From: Bradyrhizobium sp. AZCC 2262 | GTDB lineage: Bacteria > Pseudomonadota > Alphaproteobacteria > Rhizobiales > Xanthobacteraceae | Reading direction: 5' to 3' | Length of the DNA stretch: 64,000 nucleotides | NCBI RefSeq assembly: GCF_036924535.1 | Contig: NZ_JAZHRT010000001.1 | Span: 248,001-312,000, forward strand | In this document: positions 44,837 to 53,983 of the stretch, one piece after another | Layout: every line of letters starts with the position of its first letter | Numbering within the stretch: the stretch's first letter is position 1 | Position numbers and translations under genes: made by a program | Notes under the pieces: model-generated | The model's database searches: none | Seen by the model: the letters and a program-made list of their open reading frames with translations, nothing else | What the model was told of the DNA's origin: nothing

Positions 44837-46062
44837 CGTTTCATCCTCTCGATAAGCAACATATCTGAGACACCAGCGCGGTGAACTATTGTTTCCCCAT
44901 GAGACGGTTTCCTAATCCGTAGGTCGTCGTTGAAAACGGGTGGTGGCGGAGCCGGCGGAAATGTACTGGGGGCGGCGCAACCGCGCCGATAAAGCGGTCA
45001 AGGCACACCCGCCCGAGCGTCCGATAACGGGCGCGACCGTCGGGGGCCGATCGACGATTGCTGCCGTGGCGCCTGCCCGGCCTATGGCTCACGATTTGCC
45101 GACTTGCCTGTTATGCCGCAGCAAGCACTCTATTCGGTGTTTCCAACCTCCAAATTCTGCCGAGCTGGGCCGGTCGACCTCACAAATCGAACGTTATCGA
45201 CGTTCAGCTGGTCGCTTGAGCAAGAGAAAGGCCGGCGGGCGCTACGCCGCCGACCTTGTCTTGCGACTGCCGGCTCGTGGGTCCGGTTCCGTCGCATTCC
45301 ATTTTCCTATAATCGAGTCCGATTGGTAGCGCCCAGCGTCAGGTGAAGCTATTCCACGCGCGGACAATCATGCTGTACTGAGGTAGCCTCGCACTAGGAA
45401 GTAGGGTGGTGTCGACTATCCCTTAGTTTATGGCTCGGCGGGCGGATGTCCGCTACATTTTTGATATCGACCAAATTGTTCGGTGTCGTGAAATGATGAT
45501 TGTCAAAACCCATATCTGCCGAGCTCTAGGCCGGTAGACGCCGTACGTCTTCGACTCAGAAGACCGGGCAGGGTTCTTTGCGAACTAGCAAGCCCACTTG
45601 AAAGGGTGATCGGCTGATCGACCGACTTCGCTGAACGAAGTGAGACGTTCCCATCAGTCCTAACAACCAGGTAGGCAGATCCTAAACCTAGGTATTGCTC
45701 CGCTCAACTAGTGAACGTTGTGGGTCCACCTCTGTGCAATAGTTCGATCCATTTCTCCTGGTTACGCTTGGCGTGTTTCGGCTCGATGGTCGAGCGGGCT
45801 AACAGGACGGATTCAGGCGATGAGAATCGTGGATGCAGCCGCACTGTCAGGTTTTGCTCGCAACACGGCTGATGCAGCCTCCGACTTCGCCGAGGTCATC
45901 TCCAACCTGATTATGGACGGCGCGACAGCTACCGGCCGGGTCTGCACTATATGCGCGGCCCGGGCCCGAAATGGCGCGCCAAGCATTGTCGCCACGCGGC
46001 TGAGCCCACCCGATAAGCGGACCGAAAATACGAAATCATCCTCGTAAAAAGGCGTTGCTCTC
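44837..46062. other. Gene-poor region
   Basis: About 1.2 kb with no gene I can support. Open frames around 44940-45329 and 45718-46047 have atypical composition, no family features and no good ribosome site. The stretch from about 45350 to 45720 is richer in A and T than its surroundings. Confidence 0.5.
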
Positions 46063-46950
46063 TTGCCGTCTCGATCGACAGTCTCCAGGGCGGAAACCTC
46101 AAAGCGCGCCCGCACTTCCGTTCTGATCTCTGCTCACGCTCCTTGGGCAGAGATTCGGGGTTGGATACTGCTGGTTGGTGCCGCCCTTTGCATCGCATTG
46201 GTGGCCGTGCTGACCGGTTCGGCGCATGCCGGCGTCGCTCTCGAAGCACGCAAATTGCCGATGAAGTTCAGCTGGGTCTCTTGCCAGCCGAATTGCGGCG
46301 GCTGGGTCAGCGCGGTCGGCGTCGTAACTACCAACACTCCAGGAGATTTCGATGAATTCGCACGCGGCCGACAGCTCCGCGGCACGACCATCGTGCTGGA
46401 TTCCAGCGGCGGTTCCGTCAACGACGCGATCGCGCTTGGACGCCGCTGGCGCAATCTCGGGGCGCTGACCACCGTCGGCACCGGCGTGCAGACCAATACC
46501 GCGCAGGAGGCTCCTGCCGACATGGCGCCGGTGGCGTATTGCGAATCGATGTGCGTGTTCCTTCTCCTGTCGGGCACGACACGTTACGTGCCAGAGACTG
46601 CCCATGTTCGGGTGCATCAGATCTGGATGGGTGACCGCGCCAATGACGCCAGGGCCGCGACCTACAGCGCAGATGATCTGATGATCGTGGAACGCGATAT
46701 CGGGCGTCTCGCCAAATACACCTTCGACATGGGCGGCACAGGTGATCTGCTGTCGCTGTCGCTGAACGTGCCGCCGTGGCAAGATCTGCATGAACTGTCT
46801 CGAGAAGAATTGCGACTGACCAATCTAGTCACCACTGACATGGTTGCTCAGCCGGGCGACCTCGCGCTGGTCGAGTTGACGGCCAAACCGGCGCAGGATC
46901 GCTTCGTAAGCAGCTCGGTTAGTCAAACCCAGCGTCGGCGAATCGACTAG
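46063..46950 (+). CDS. Periplasmic ClpP/crotonase-like protein (COG3904 type)
   Basis: A 295-residue protein if TTG 46063 is the start; a later start is possible because the signal/anchor segment begins near residue 33 (GWILLVGAALCIALVAVLTGSAHA). The mature part shows the ClpP-like fold signature TTIVLDSSGGSVNDAIALGRRWR near residue 107 and CESMCVFLLLSGTTRYVPETAHVRVHQIW near residue 158. Members are predicted periplasmic proteins of unknown function. The Ser in CESMCVF is at the ClpP nucleophile position and the His in VRVHQIW may be the second residue of the active site (inference). Confidence 0.75.
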   Translation: MPSRSTVSRAETSKRARTSVLISAHAPWAEIRGWILLVGAALCIALVAVLTGSAHAGVALEARKLPMKFSWVSCQPNCGGWVSAVGVVTTNTPGDFDEFARGRQLRGTTIVLDSSGGSVNDAIALGRRWRNLGALTTVGTGVQTNTAQEAPADMAPVAYCESMCVFLLLSGTTRYVPETAHVRVHQIWMGDRANDARAATYSADDLMIVERDIGRLAKYTFDMGGTGDLLSLSLNVPPWQDLHELSREELRLTNLVTTDMVAQPGDLALVELTAKPAQDRFVSSSVSQTQRRRID

Positions 46951-47081
46951 GTCGGCTGAAGTTATGGGGCGGAGGGGCGACGGGACGGCGGCAGCGGCTC
47001 CCGCTTGGGCAAGAGTAGCGGCTAGACCTTCGTTACGCCGGCCGCGGGTACGCAGCTCAAGCACTTTTCGGGCTACGACTG

Positions 47082-47104
47082 GCTGCTTCTGGCGCGAAGC
47101 GGAC
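47082..47104. repeat. Dispersed inverted repeat, copy B
   Basis: GCTGCTTCTGGCGCGAAGC followed by GGAC shares the core of the other copies. It lies about 55 bp before the truncated exporter gene, which suggests an association with the rearrangement. Confidence 0.6.
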
Positions 47105-47159
47105 GTTCGGTGTTTCAGCAAACTTATGGGTTGGCTGAAGGTAACGCTGGTGATGGGGA

Positions 47160-47645
47160 TTATGGACGGCGCCCGGTCTCGGCCACGAGCATGCAGGCAT
47201 CTTCCCAGGTGGCACGATTCATGACGTGGCGCAGGTGGTCGGCGCGAGCTATAGCATGTCGAAGAAGACCGGCGACGTCGCGATGATCGTGAGGCCGTTG
47301 CGCGTCGCGATGCTGCTGCCGGTGATCCTCATCATCACCTTGTCGTACCGCAAACACCATGTCGCCGGCCCATCCGGCGCGTCGATGCCACCCCTGGTGC
47401 CCTGGTTTGTGGCAGCGTTAGCGCTGCTCGTCGCCAGCAACAGCGCTGGCGTGATCTCCGCCGGTATTCAGCACCCGCTCCAAACACTCTCCACTTGGTT
47501 GCTGGTAGTTTCCATGTCGGCGATCGGAATGAAGGCGCACCTAAAGGACTTTGCCACCGTGGGATTAAAGCCCATTCTGTTGATGGTGAGCGAGACTGTG
47601 TTTTTGGCGATCCTTGTGGTCGCGTTTATCTTCCTGGCCCGCTGA
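47160..47645 (+). pseudogene. C-terminal fragment of YeiH-family putative sulfate exporter
   Basis: The open frame begins after a stop at 47151 and reads HAGIFPGGTIHDVAQVVGASYSMSKKTGDVAMIVRPLRVAML, a strong match to the central part of YeiH/UPF0324 membrane proteins (HxAGxFxGGTIHDVAQVVGAG). Four hydrophobic segments follow to the stop at 47643. About the first half of the roughly 330-350-residue family is missing, and the upstream DNA is unrelated. A GTG at 47226 could start a 139-residue product, but it would lack the N-terminal helices. Confidence 0.78.
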
Positions 47646-47676
47646 GGGGTGCAGGACGTCGACAAGGGTTGCCATC

Positions 47677-50600
47677 TCAGCCCTTCACCAAATCCCCCAG
47701 CAAATTCGCAGCCACCGTCAGCTTGGCGAGCGTCAGGCCGCCAGTAGCGATCTCGTCGACCGAACGGCGGATGCGCGTAGCCTTGGGATGGGCCGCGAGC
47801 CAGTTCTCGGCAGCCTGCTGGCCGGACTGGCCGTTTGCAAGCATATCGGCGACCAGTCTTCTTTCGGCGGCTGCGATCTGGTCAACGGCGCGGTCGATGG
47901 CGAGACGTTCGAAGACATCGCTCGCCGGCACGCCGCGCGCGGCGGCGATGATGCGGTCGAGACCGAAATTGGCCTCGGCGGCGAAGAAGGTCGTGGCCGT
48001 ATCGCCGATGGCGCGGCTGGTGCGCTCTGCGACCGTCACGATATCGGGTGCGGAGACCAGGGTGTCGAGATCGGCGAGTTCGCCAGCAAGTTCCGCCGGG
48101 ACGCCGCCATCGGTCAGGTCTTGCCGGCGCTTGCTGCGCCCGGCCTGGATATCCTGCGGCAGGTTATTGTCGAGCCCTGCGGCGATCTCACGGATGCAGG
48201 GGCTGAAGCGCGAGATCACAGCTTCCAGACCGACGCTGAAATCGACATTGCGCACATACCAGACCACGCGGGAGTACAGCAGATCCTGAACTGCGGCATA
48301 GAGACCGAGCTGCAATTGACCGTCGATCTTGTTGTCGAGCGCATCAATCGCGTCGTTTAGCCGATCGAGGCCGTAGGATTCACCCACCGCTACGAAGGCC
48401 ATGGCGATGGTGGGTACGTCGGCATCGGTCTCGTCAATCAAGCGCACCACGCAAGGCGGACCGCCGCGATTGATCACGGCATTGGCGAGATTGGTGGAGA
48501 TGATCTCCCGCCGAAGGCGATGGAATTCCACCGAATCGGGGAATTTGTCCCGAGCCTCGCGTGGGAAGTATTGGGACAATTCGCGGGCGAGATAGGGATC
48601 GTCGGGCACGCTGCTGGCGAGCAGATCGTCGTAGAGCGTCAGCTTTGCGTAAGCCAGCAGCACGGCAAGTTCCGGCCGCGTAAAGGGCTGGCCGCGCCGG
48701 GTGCGCTCGGTGATCGCCACATCGTCCGGCAGGAACTCTACGGCGCGGTCAAGCAGGCCGCGCTGCTCCAGTGATTGCATCAGGCGGGCGAGGAAGCCGT
48801 TCTCGGCCATGCCCCTGCGTTCGGCCAGCGAAAGCGCCAGCGTCTGCAGATAGTTGTTGCGCAGTACCAGCGTGCCGACCTCGTTGGTCATCGCCACTAG
48901 CAGGCTATTGCGGTCGCTCGGACTGAGGCGACCATCGCGTTCGGAGCGCGCCAGCGCGATCTTGAGATTGACCTCGACGTCGGAGGTGTTGACCCCGGCC
49001 GAATTGTCGATGGCGTCAGTGTTGAGCTTGATGCCTTTCTGTGCCGCTTCGACGCGGCCGCGCTGGGTCGCGCCGAGATTAGCGCCTTCGCCGGTCACCC
49101 GGGCGCGGACATCCGAGCCCGTGACACGGATCGGATCATTGGTGCGATCGCCGACCTGGTCGTCGTTTTCCCCTGAAGCGCGGATATAGGTGCCGATGCC
49201 GCCAAACCAGAGCAGGTCGACGCGTGCCTTGAGGATTGCCCTCATCACCTCGAAGGGCGTGGCTTGCGGCTTATCGAGATCGAGCAACGCTCGCACTTCC
49301 AGTGCGAGCGGGATTGCCTTGAGCGAACGCGAGAACACACCGCCGCCCTGCGAGATCAGCGACTTGTCGTAGTCCTGCCAGCTCGACCGGGGCAGGTCGA
49401 ACATGCGCAGGCGCTCGGCATGGCTGATGGCCGGGTCGGGCGAGGGATCGATGAAGATGTCGCGGTGATCGAAAGCCGCGACCAGCCTGGTCACCGGCGA
49501 GAGCAGCATGCCATTGCCGAAAACGTCGCCGGACATGTCGCCCACACCGGCCGCGGTGAAGGGCACGGTCTGGATATCGGTGCCAAGTTCGCGGAAATGG
49601 CGTTTGACGGCTTCCCACGCTCCGCGCGCGGTGATGCCCATCTTCTTGTGGTCATAGCCCTGGCTGCCGCCGGAGGCGAAAGCGTCGCCAAGCCAATGGC
49701 CCTTCTCGGCCGAGATAGCGTTGGCGGTGTCGGAAAAGGTGGCGGTGCCTTTGTCGGCGGCGACGACAAGATAGGGGTCATCCCCATCGTGCCGCAGGGT
49801 GTCGCCGGGCGGCACGATCGTATCGCCATCAAGATTATCGGTGAGTTCGAGCAGCGAGCGAATGAAGATGCGATAGGTTTCGGTGCCTTCCGCCATCCAG
49901 GCTTCGCGATCGGAGGCCGGCGGCAGGCGTTTGGGCACAAAGCCGCCTTTGGCGCCGACCGGCACGATGACGGCATTCTTGACCTGCTGTGCTTTGACCA
50001 GGCCGAGGATCTCGGTGCGGAAATCCTGTGGCCGGTCGGACCAGCGCAGGCCGCCGCGCGCCACCTTGCCGAAGCGCAGATGAATGCCTTCGAAACGCGG
50101 CGAATAGACGAAAATCTCGTAAAGCGGTCGCGGCGCCGGCAGACCCTCGATCTTGCGCGCTTCGAATTTGAAGGAGATCACTGGACGCGGATGCCCGTCC
50201 TGGCCGATTTGCCACAGATTGGTGCGGATGGTGGCCTGCACCAGATTGATGAAAAGGCGCAGGATGCGGTCTTCGTCGAGCGAGGCGACGGATTTGAGCT
50301 GCTCCTCGATCTCGGCGAGAAGGGCTGTCTCGCGTGCCGAGCGCTCGGCATCGGTGGCGACGAGGTGCGGGTCGAAGCGAGCCAGGAATAGAGCGACAAT
50401 GCTGGTGGTAATGGCGGTGTTGTTGCGCAAAGTCTCCCACATATAGCCCTGGCTAAACGGCGCGCCGATCTGGCGCAGGTAGCGGGAGAGGGCCCGGATG
50501 GCCGAGATTTCGCGCCAACTCAGGGCTGTCCGCAGAATGAGGGCGTTGTATCCGTCGGATTCGGCGCGATCGCCCACCACCGCCATGATCGAGGCTTCCA

Positions 50601-52497
50601 GGCGATGGTTGAATTCCGTGCTAATTACGATCGGTTTGCCGTCATTGGCCTCGACTGTCATATCGTGCAGCCACACCGGTGCGGGTGCCGGCGTCGCGCT
50701 GGGCATGATCTGATAGGTGCGTTCGTTGACGACGCGCAAGCCATGATTTTCGATCACCGGCACCCGGTAGGACAGCGACAGGGGCGCGCCACGCGAGAAG
50801 ACCTTGAGGCCGAACCGCGTCGGATCGTCCTCACCGTCGATGCGGTAGACCGACATCGCCACCGGACGAGCTGCGGTGAGTTTTTCGATGGTGGCGATAT
50901 CGGCGATCGCCTGCGAGGTGCCGAAGGCTTCTGTATAGCCGCCGGCGAAGGCCAGCGCATAACGGTTAGCGAGCATGCGGGCTCGCATGCCGTCGGTGGA
51001 GGTGGCGAGTGCGGCTTTCAGGTTGTCGCCCCAGGTCGCGGCGATGGCGCTGATCTCGGATTCCAGTCTGCCGCGCGCGATGACAGGCGTTTCGCCTTCA
51101 TAGCGCCCGATGATGTAGTGGACGCGCGCAAGCGATCCTTCGGGGAAGGAGGCGTAGGAGGCTGACAGGCGACCCTTATAGACCTGCGCCAGGAACGTCC
51201 CGACGCGCGTACGCACGCCGGTGTCATATTTCTCGCGCGGAATGAAGACAAGGATGGAGACGAAGCGGTCGAATTTGTCGGCCCGCGCCAGCACCCGCAC
51301 GCGGGGGCGCTCATAAAGCGTCAGCACCTCCATCACGAAATTGTAGAGAGTCTCGGCATCGACCTGGAAGAGTTCGTCGCGCGGATACTCTTCGAGGATA
51401 TGCTGGACGGCCTTGCCCGAGTGGCTGGCCGGGTCGAAGCCGGCGCGCTCCAGCACCTGCGCCACCTTGTGGCGGACATAGGGGATCTGCCGCGCCGAAC
51501 GGGTATAGGCGCCCGAGGTGAACAGGCCGACGAGGCGCAATTCGCCCTCAAGTCGGCCGTCGGGCGTATAGAGCTTGATGCCGACATAATCCATGCGGAC
51601 GCGGCGGTGAACGCGGCTGTTCACATTGGCCTTGGTGACAATGAGGACGGTCGGCTCGCGCATGAATAAGCGGATTTCCGGCGTCATCACCACCATTTCG
51701 GTGCCGCGGCGCAGGACCTTCACATCGGGATTGCGCAGGATGCCGAGGCCCTCGCCCTCGCTGGTTCCGTCCGACCCGTCGGTGTCGGAAGAGAAGCGAT
51801 ATTCGCGCAGGCCCAGGAAGGTGAAATTGTCGGCGCATAGCCATTGCAGGAACTGGTTGGCTTCGGCGATCTCGTCGATCGGCAGTGGCGGCGGATTGGA
51901 GTTGAAGGTCTTGATCGCCTGTTCAACACGGGCGCGCATGGCTTGCCAGTCGGCGACGCAGGCGCGCACGTCGTTGAGCGTCTTGGCAAGGCCGTCGACC
52001 AGCTTCTGGCGGTCGGCATCGGCGTCAAGCCTGGCGATGTGGAAATGGATCAGGCTTTCGCGCTCGCCCTTTGCCCCCTCTGTCGGCGTTTCGCCATAGA
52101 AACGCAGGAGCTTGCCTTGCTCATCGCGCTCCACGGCGATGATCGGGTGGGTGACCAGCGTGACTTCGATGCCTTGCTCGGCGAGCTCCGCCATGGTGGA
52201 ATCGAACAGGAAGGGCATGTTGTCGTTGAGAACCTCGAGCACGGAAATCTCGCGCCCGTCCGGCATCATCGGATTGGTGACGCGGATATCGGCACTGCCC
52301 GCCGTGCGTCGCTGCACATGCTCCCAAGCCTGTTCCGCCAGAAAGGCCAGCGAGGTGGCATCGTAGTTGACGAGGTCCTCGATATTGATGTGGTCGAACA
52401 GAAGTTCCGCAAACGCCTGGGGCGTCTTGCCCGCCTGCATGCTTCCCGCCGCTTCACGGATCAGGGTCGCGCGAGCTTTGTCGTCACGCCACGCCAT
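47677..52497 (-). CDS. gdhB: NAD-specific glutamate dehydrogenase, 180-kDa class
   Basis: A 1606-residue catabolic enzyme that deaminates glutamate to 2-oxoglutarate with NAD. The N-terminal half carries the ACT-like regulatory regions of the large class. The catalytic core contains FGKVARGGLRWSDRPQDFRTEILGLVKAQQVKNAVIVPVGAKGGFV near residue 812. The NAD-binding half has YLVVAADKGTATFSDTAN and GSDVRARVTGEGANLGATQRGRVEAA. GGAGGAC precedes the ATG. It is a single-gene unit on the minus strand. The symbol follows common usage for this class and differs between genera. Confidence 0.93.
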   Translation of the reverse strand: MAWRDDKARATLIREAAGSMQAGKTPQAFAELLFDHINIEDLVNYDATSLAFLAEQAWEHVQRRTAGSADIRVTNPMMPDGREISVLEVLNDNMPFLFDSTMAELAEQGIEVTLVTHPIIAVERDEQGKLLRFYGETPTEGAKGERESLIHFHIARLDADADRQKLVDGLAKTLNDVRACVADWQAMRARVEQAIKTFNSNPPPLPIDEIAEANQFLQWLCADNFTFLGLREYRFSSDTDGSDGTSEGEGLGILRNPDVKVLRRGTEMVVMTPEIRLFMREPTVLIVTKANVNSRVHRRVRMDYVGIKLYTPDGRLEGELRLVGLFTSGAYTRSARQIPYVRHKVAQVLERAGFDPASHSGKAVQHILEEYPRDELFQVDAETLYNFVMEVLTLYERPRVRVLARADKFDRFVSILVFIPREKYDTGVRTRVGTFLAQVYKGRLSASYASFPEGSLARVHYIIGRYEGETPVIARGRLESEISAIAATWGDNLKAALATSTDGMRARMLANRYALAFAGGYTEAFGTSQAIADIATIEKLTAARPVAMSVYRIDGEDDPTRFGLKVFSRGAPLSLSYRVPVIENHGLRVVNERTYQIMPSATPAPAPVWLHDMTVEANDGKPIVISTEFNHRLEASIMAVVGDRAESDGYNALILRTALSWREISAIRALSRYLRQIGAPFSQGYMWETLRNNTAITTSIVALFLARFDPHLVATDAERSARETALLAEIEEQLKSVASLDEDRILRLFINLVQATIRTNLWQIGQDGHPRPVISFKFEARKIEGLPAPRPLYEIFVYSPRFEGIHLRFGKVARGGLRWSDRPQDFRTEILGLVKAQQVKNAVIVPVGAKGGFVPKRLPPASDREAWMAEGTETYRIFIRSLLELTDNLDGDTIVPPGDTLRHDGDDPYLVVAADKGTATFSDTANAISAEKGHWLGDAFASGGSQGYDHKKMGITARGAWEAVKRHFRELGTDIQTVPFTAAGVGDMSGDVFGNGMLLSPVTRLVAAFDHRDIFIDPSPDPAISHAERLRMFDLPRSSWQDYDKSLISQGGGVFSRSLKAIPLALEVRALLDLDKPQATPFEVMRAILKARVDLLWFGGIGTYIRASGENDDQVGDRTNDPIRVTGSDVRARVTGEGANLGATQRGRVEAAQKGIKLNTDAIDNSAGVNTSDVEVNLKIALARSERDGRLSPSDRNSLLVAMTNEVGTLVLRNNYLQTLALSLAERRGMAENGFLARLMQSLEQRGLLDRAVEFLPDDVAITERTRRGQPFTRPELAVLLAYAKLTLYDDLLASSVPDDPYLARELSQYFPREARDKFPDSVEFHRLRREIISTNLANAVINRGGPPCVVRLIDETDADVPTIAMAFVAVGESYGLDRLNDAIDALDNKIDGQLQLGLYAAVQDLLYSRVVWYVRNVDFSVGLEAVISRFSPCIREIAAGLDNNLPQDIQAGRSKRRQDLTDGGVPAELAGELADLDTLVSAPDIVTVAERTSRAIGDTATTFFAAEANFGLDRIIAAARGVPASDVFERLAIDRAVDQIAAAERRLVADMLANGQSGQQAAENWLAAHPKATRIRRSVDEIATGGLTLAKLTVAANLLGDLVKG

Positions 52498-52972
52498 AAC
52501 GTCCTCCGTTTGTTGCCGCGCCGTCTAACCGCAGACGCTATTGTCTGCCTGATTTGGAGTGCAACTCTTGGAGCGCCATTCTTCAATCGAGATCGATGGC
52601 GTCTGCAAAACCCTCAGCTTTGAGCCTCTGTGGCTTTTGATGACAAAGTCGTTCAATACCAAAAATACACCTCCAGCGGAACGTTTCAACTGTTCTTGAA
52701 GGTCTTAGCGCCGCTCGCCTCCACCCACAGTCCGAACCGGCCGGATCGGGAAAGGCCACTGAAGCAAGGCCGCACTAGGAAGATGCTCACATTGATCGTC
52801 CAGGCATCTGCGGACGAGAGTCTGCTTTTGGCGCAAAGCAGTCCTTGACCTGCTGACCGGGATTTCGCCGACGCACGAGGCTAAAATTTCCATCAAGACC
52901 TTACGAGCGTCTGGAGCGAGAGGATGGGAAATGTTCAGTAAGCCACCAATTTATGCGTAGGGCTTGAATTCA
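52498..52972. other. Intergenic region upstream of glutamate dehydrogenase
   Basis: About 475 bp without a supported gene. It holds the glutamate dehydrogenase promoter on the minus strand and copy C of the dispersed repeat. Short frames here show no family features. Confidence 0.5.
52820..52843. repeat. Dispersed inverted repeat, copy C
   Basis: GTCTGCTTTTGGCGCAAAGC followed by AGTC carries the arms CTGCTTT and AAAGCAG around the GGCGC core. The arm change is compensated on both sides compared with copy A (CCGCTT/AAGCGG), so pairing is kept. Confidence 0.6.
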
Positions 52973-53875
52973 TCAGCGGGAAGTTTTGCGCGGCTTGGCA
53001 ACCAGAATTTTTCCTTCATCAACTAGGTCTTGGCAAACCTGCATCAATCCCGTGAAAACTTCACGCGTGGCGCGGCTCACCGGACGACCGCGTGGCAGCG
53101 CCAATACGCGATCGGCGCGCATCCACGGCAAGAGTGCGGCCGACAATTTGCCTGCCTCGATCTCTTCGTGAATGCCGGAGAAGGGCAGCAGGCCATAACC
53201 GAGGCCGGAGGCCACGATTCGCTTCATCGGCACGGCGCTGTCAACCCGCAGCGAGAACGGCACCGTTGGTGGGAACGGATTGCGGCTGAGCGGCACGATG
53301 GCGGCCGGCAGGCCTTCGAATTCCTTGCGGGTCAGCTTGCCGCGTTTGAGCAGGGGATCACGCGGCGGACCAATCAGGAATACCTGCTCGACCACCAGCG
53401 TTTCGTAATCGAGGTGATCATTGGGCTGCGGCGTGGTGACGACGGCGAGATCGAGTTCGCCACGCAGCAGGCGGTCGCACATTCCCTCCGTCAGGCCTTC
53501 GCTCAATTCGAGCCGCACCCGTGGGAAACGCTTCACGATTAGATGGGCGAGTGGCGCATAGAAGATATCGGCGAGACTGGAGGGCGCGCCCAACCGCACC
53601 GTGCCGCTGGGCTCGCGGTTTTCCGTTCGTACTTCGGCCTTGATGTCATCAATGGTGCCGAACAGCCAGCGGCCGCGTGCCAACAGCACCTTGCCTGACT
53701 CGGTCACGGTTACGCCGCGCGCGCCGCGTTCGAGCAGCGCACCGCCAAGCTCGCGCTCGAGTTCCTTGACGTGCCGGCTGAGTGCCGACTGCGCGATATT
53801 GAGCGTGCTGGCCGCAGCCGCGAATCCGCCGCGTTCGGCGACCGCGACGAAATAACGAAGCTGCCGCAGGTCCAA
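52973..53875 (-). CDS. LysR family transcriptional regulator
   Basis: A 300-residue regulator with an N-terminal helix-turn-helix (DLRQLRYFVAVAERGGFAAAASTLNIAQSALSRHVKELERELGGALLER) and an effector domain (GTVRLGAPSSLADIFYAPLA ...). The start is taken as TTG 53875, six bases after AGAAGGAGG; it gives the family's usual DLRQL opening. The frame can be extended to 53893, but that would place the ribosome site inside the gene. It is divergent from the monooxygenase operon across about 110 bp, so it very probably controls that operon. Confidence 0.9.
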   Translation of the reverse strand: MDLRQLRYFVAVAERGGFAAAASTLNIAQSALSRHVKELERELGGALLERGARGVTVTESGKVLLARGRWLFGTIDDIKAEVRTENREPSGTVRLGAPSSLADIFYAPLAHLIVKRFPRVRLELSEGLTEGMCDRLLRGELDLAVVTTPQPNDHLDYETLVVEQVFLIGPPRDPLLKRGKLTRKEFEGLPAAIVPLSRNPFPPTVPFSLRVDSAVPMKRIVASGLGYGLLPFSGIHEEIEAGKLSAALLPWMRADRVLALPRGRPVSRATREVFTGLMQVCQDLVDEGKILVAKPRKTSR

Positions 53876-53887
53876 TTTCAGCCTCCT

Positions 53888-53900
53888 TCTCAAATTGAGA
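53888..53900. promoter_or_regulatory. Palindrome overlapping LysR ribosome-binding region
   Basis: TCTCAAATTGAGA is a perfect 6-bp dyad around one base. It starts just upstream of the LysR gene's ribosome binding site in the divergent control region. An autoregulatory operator is possible. No further half-site could be assigned with confidence. Confidence 0.4.
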
Positions 53901-53983
53901 TAGCAACCATATCAAACATATTCTTGTGAGATAACAGAATTAGGGCAGTCTCTGCCCAAAATAAATACAGGGAGAAAACGGGC

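Noticed and set aside
44940..45329. 129-codon plus-strand frame in a gene-poor region
   Set aside because: Composition is atypical, there is no ribosome site and no recognisable domain.
49264..50391. 375-codon plus-strand frame opposite the glutamate dehydrogenase
   Set aside because: It is a shadow frame; the minus strand carries conserved catalytic motifs throughout.
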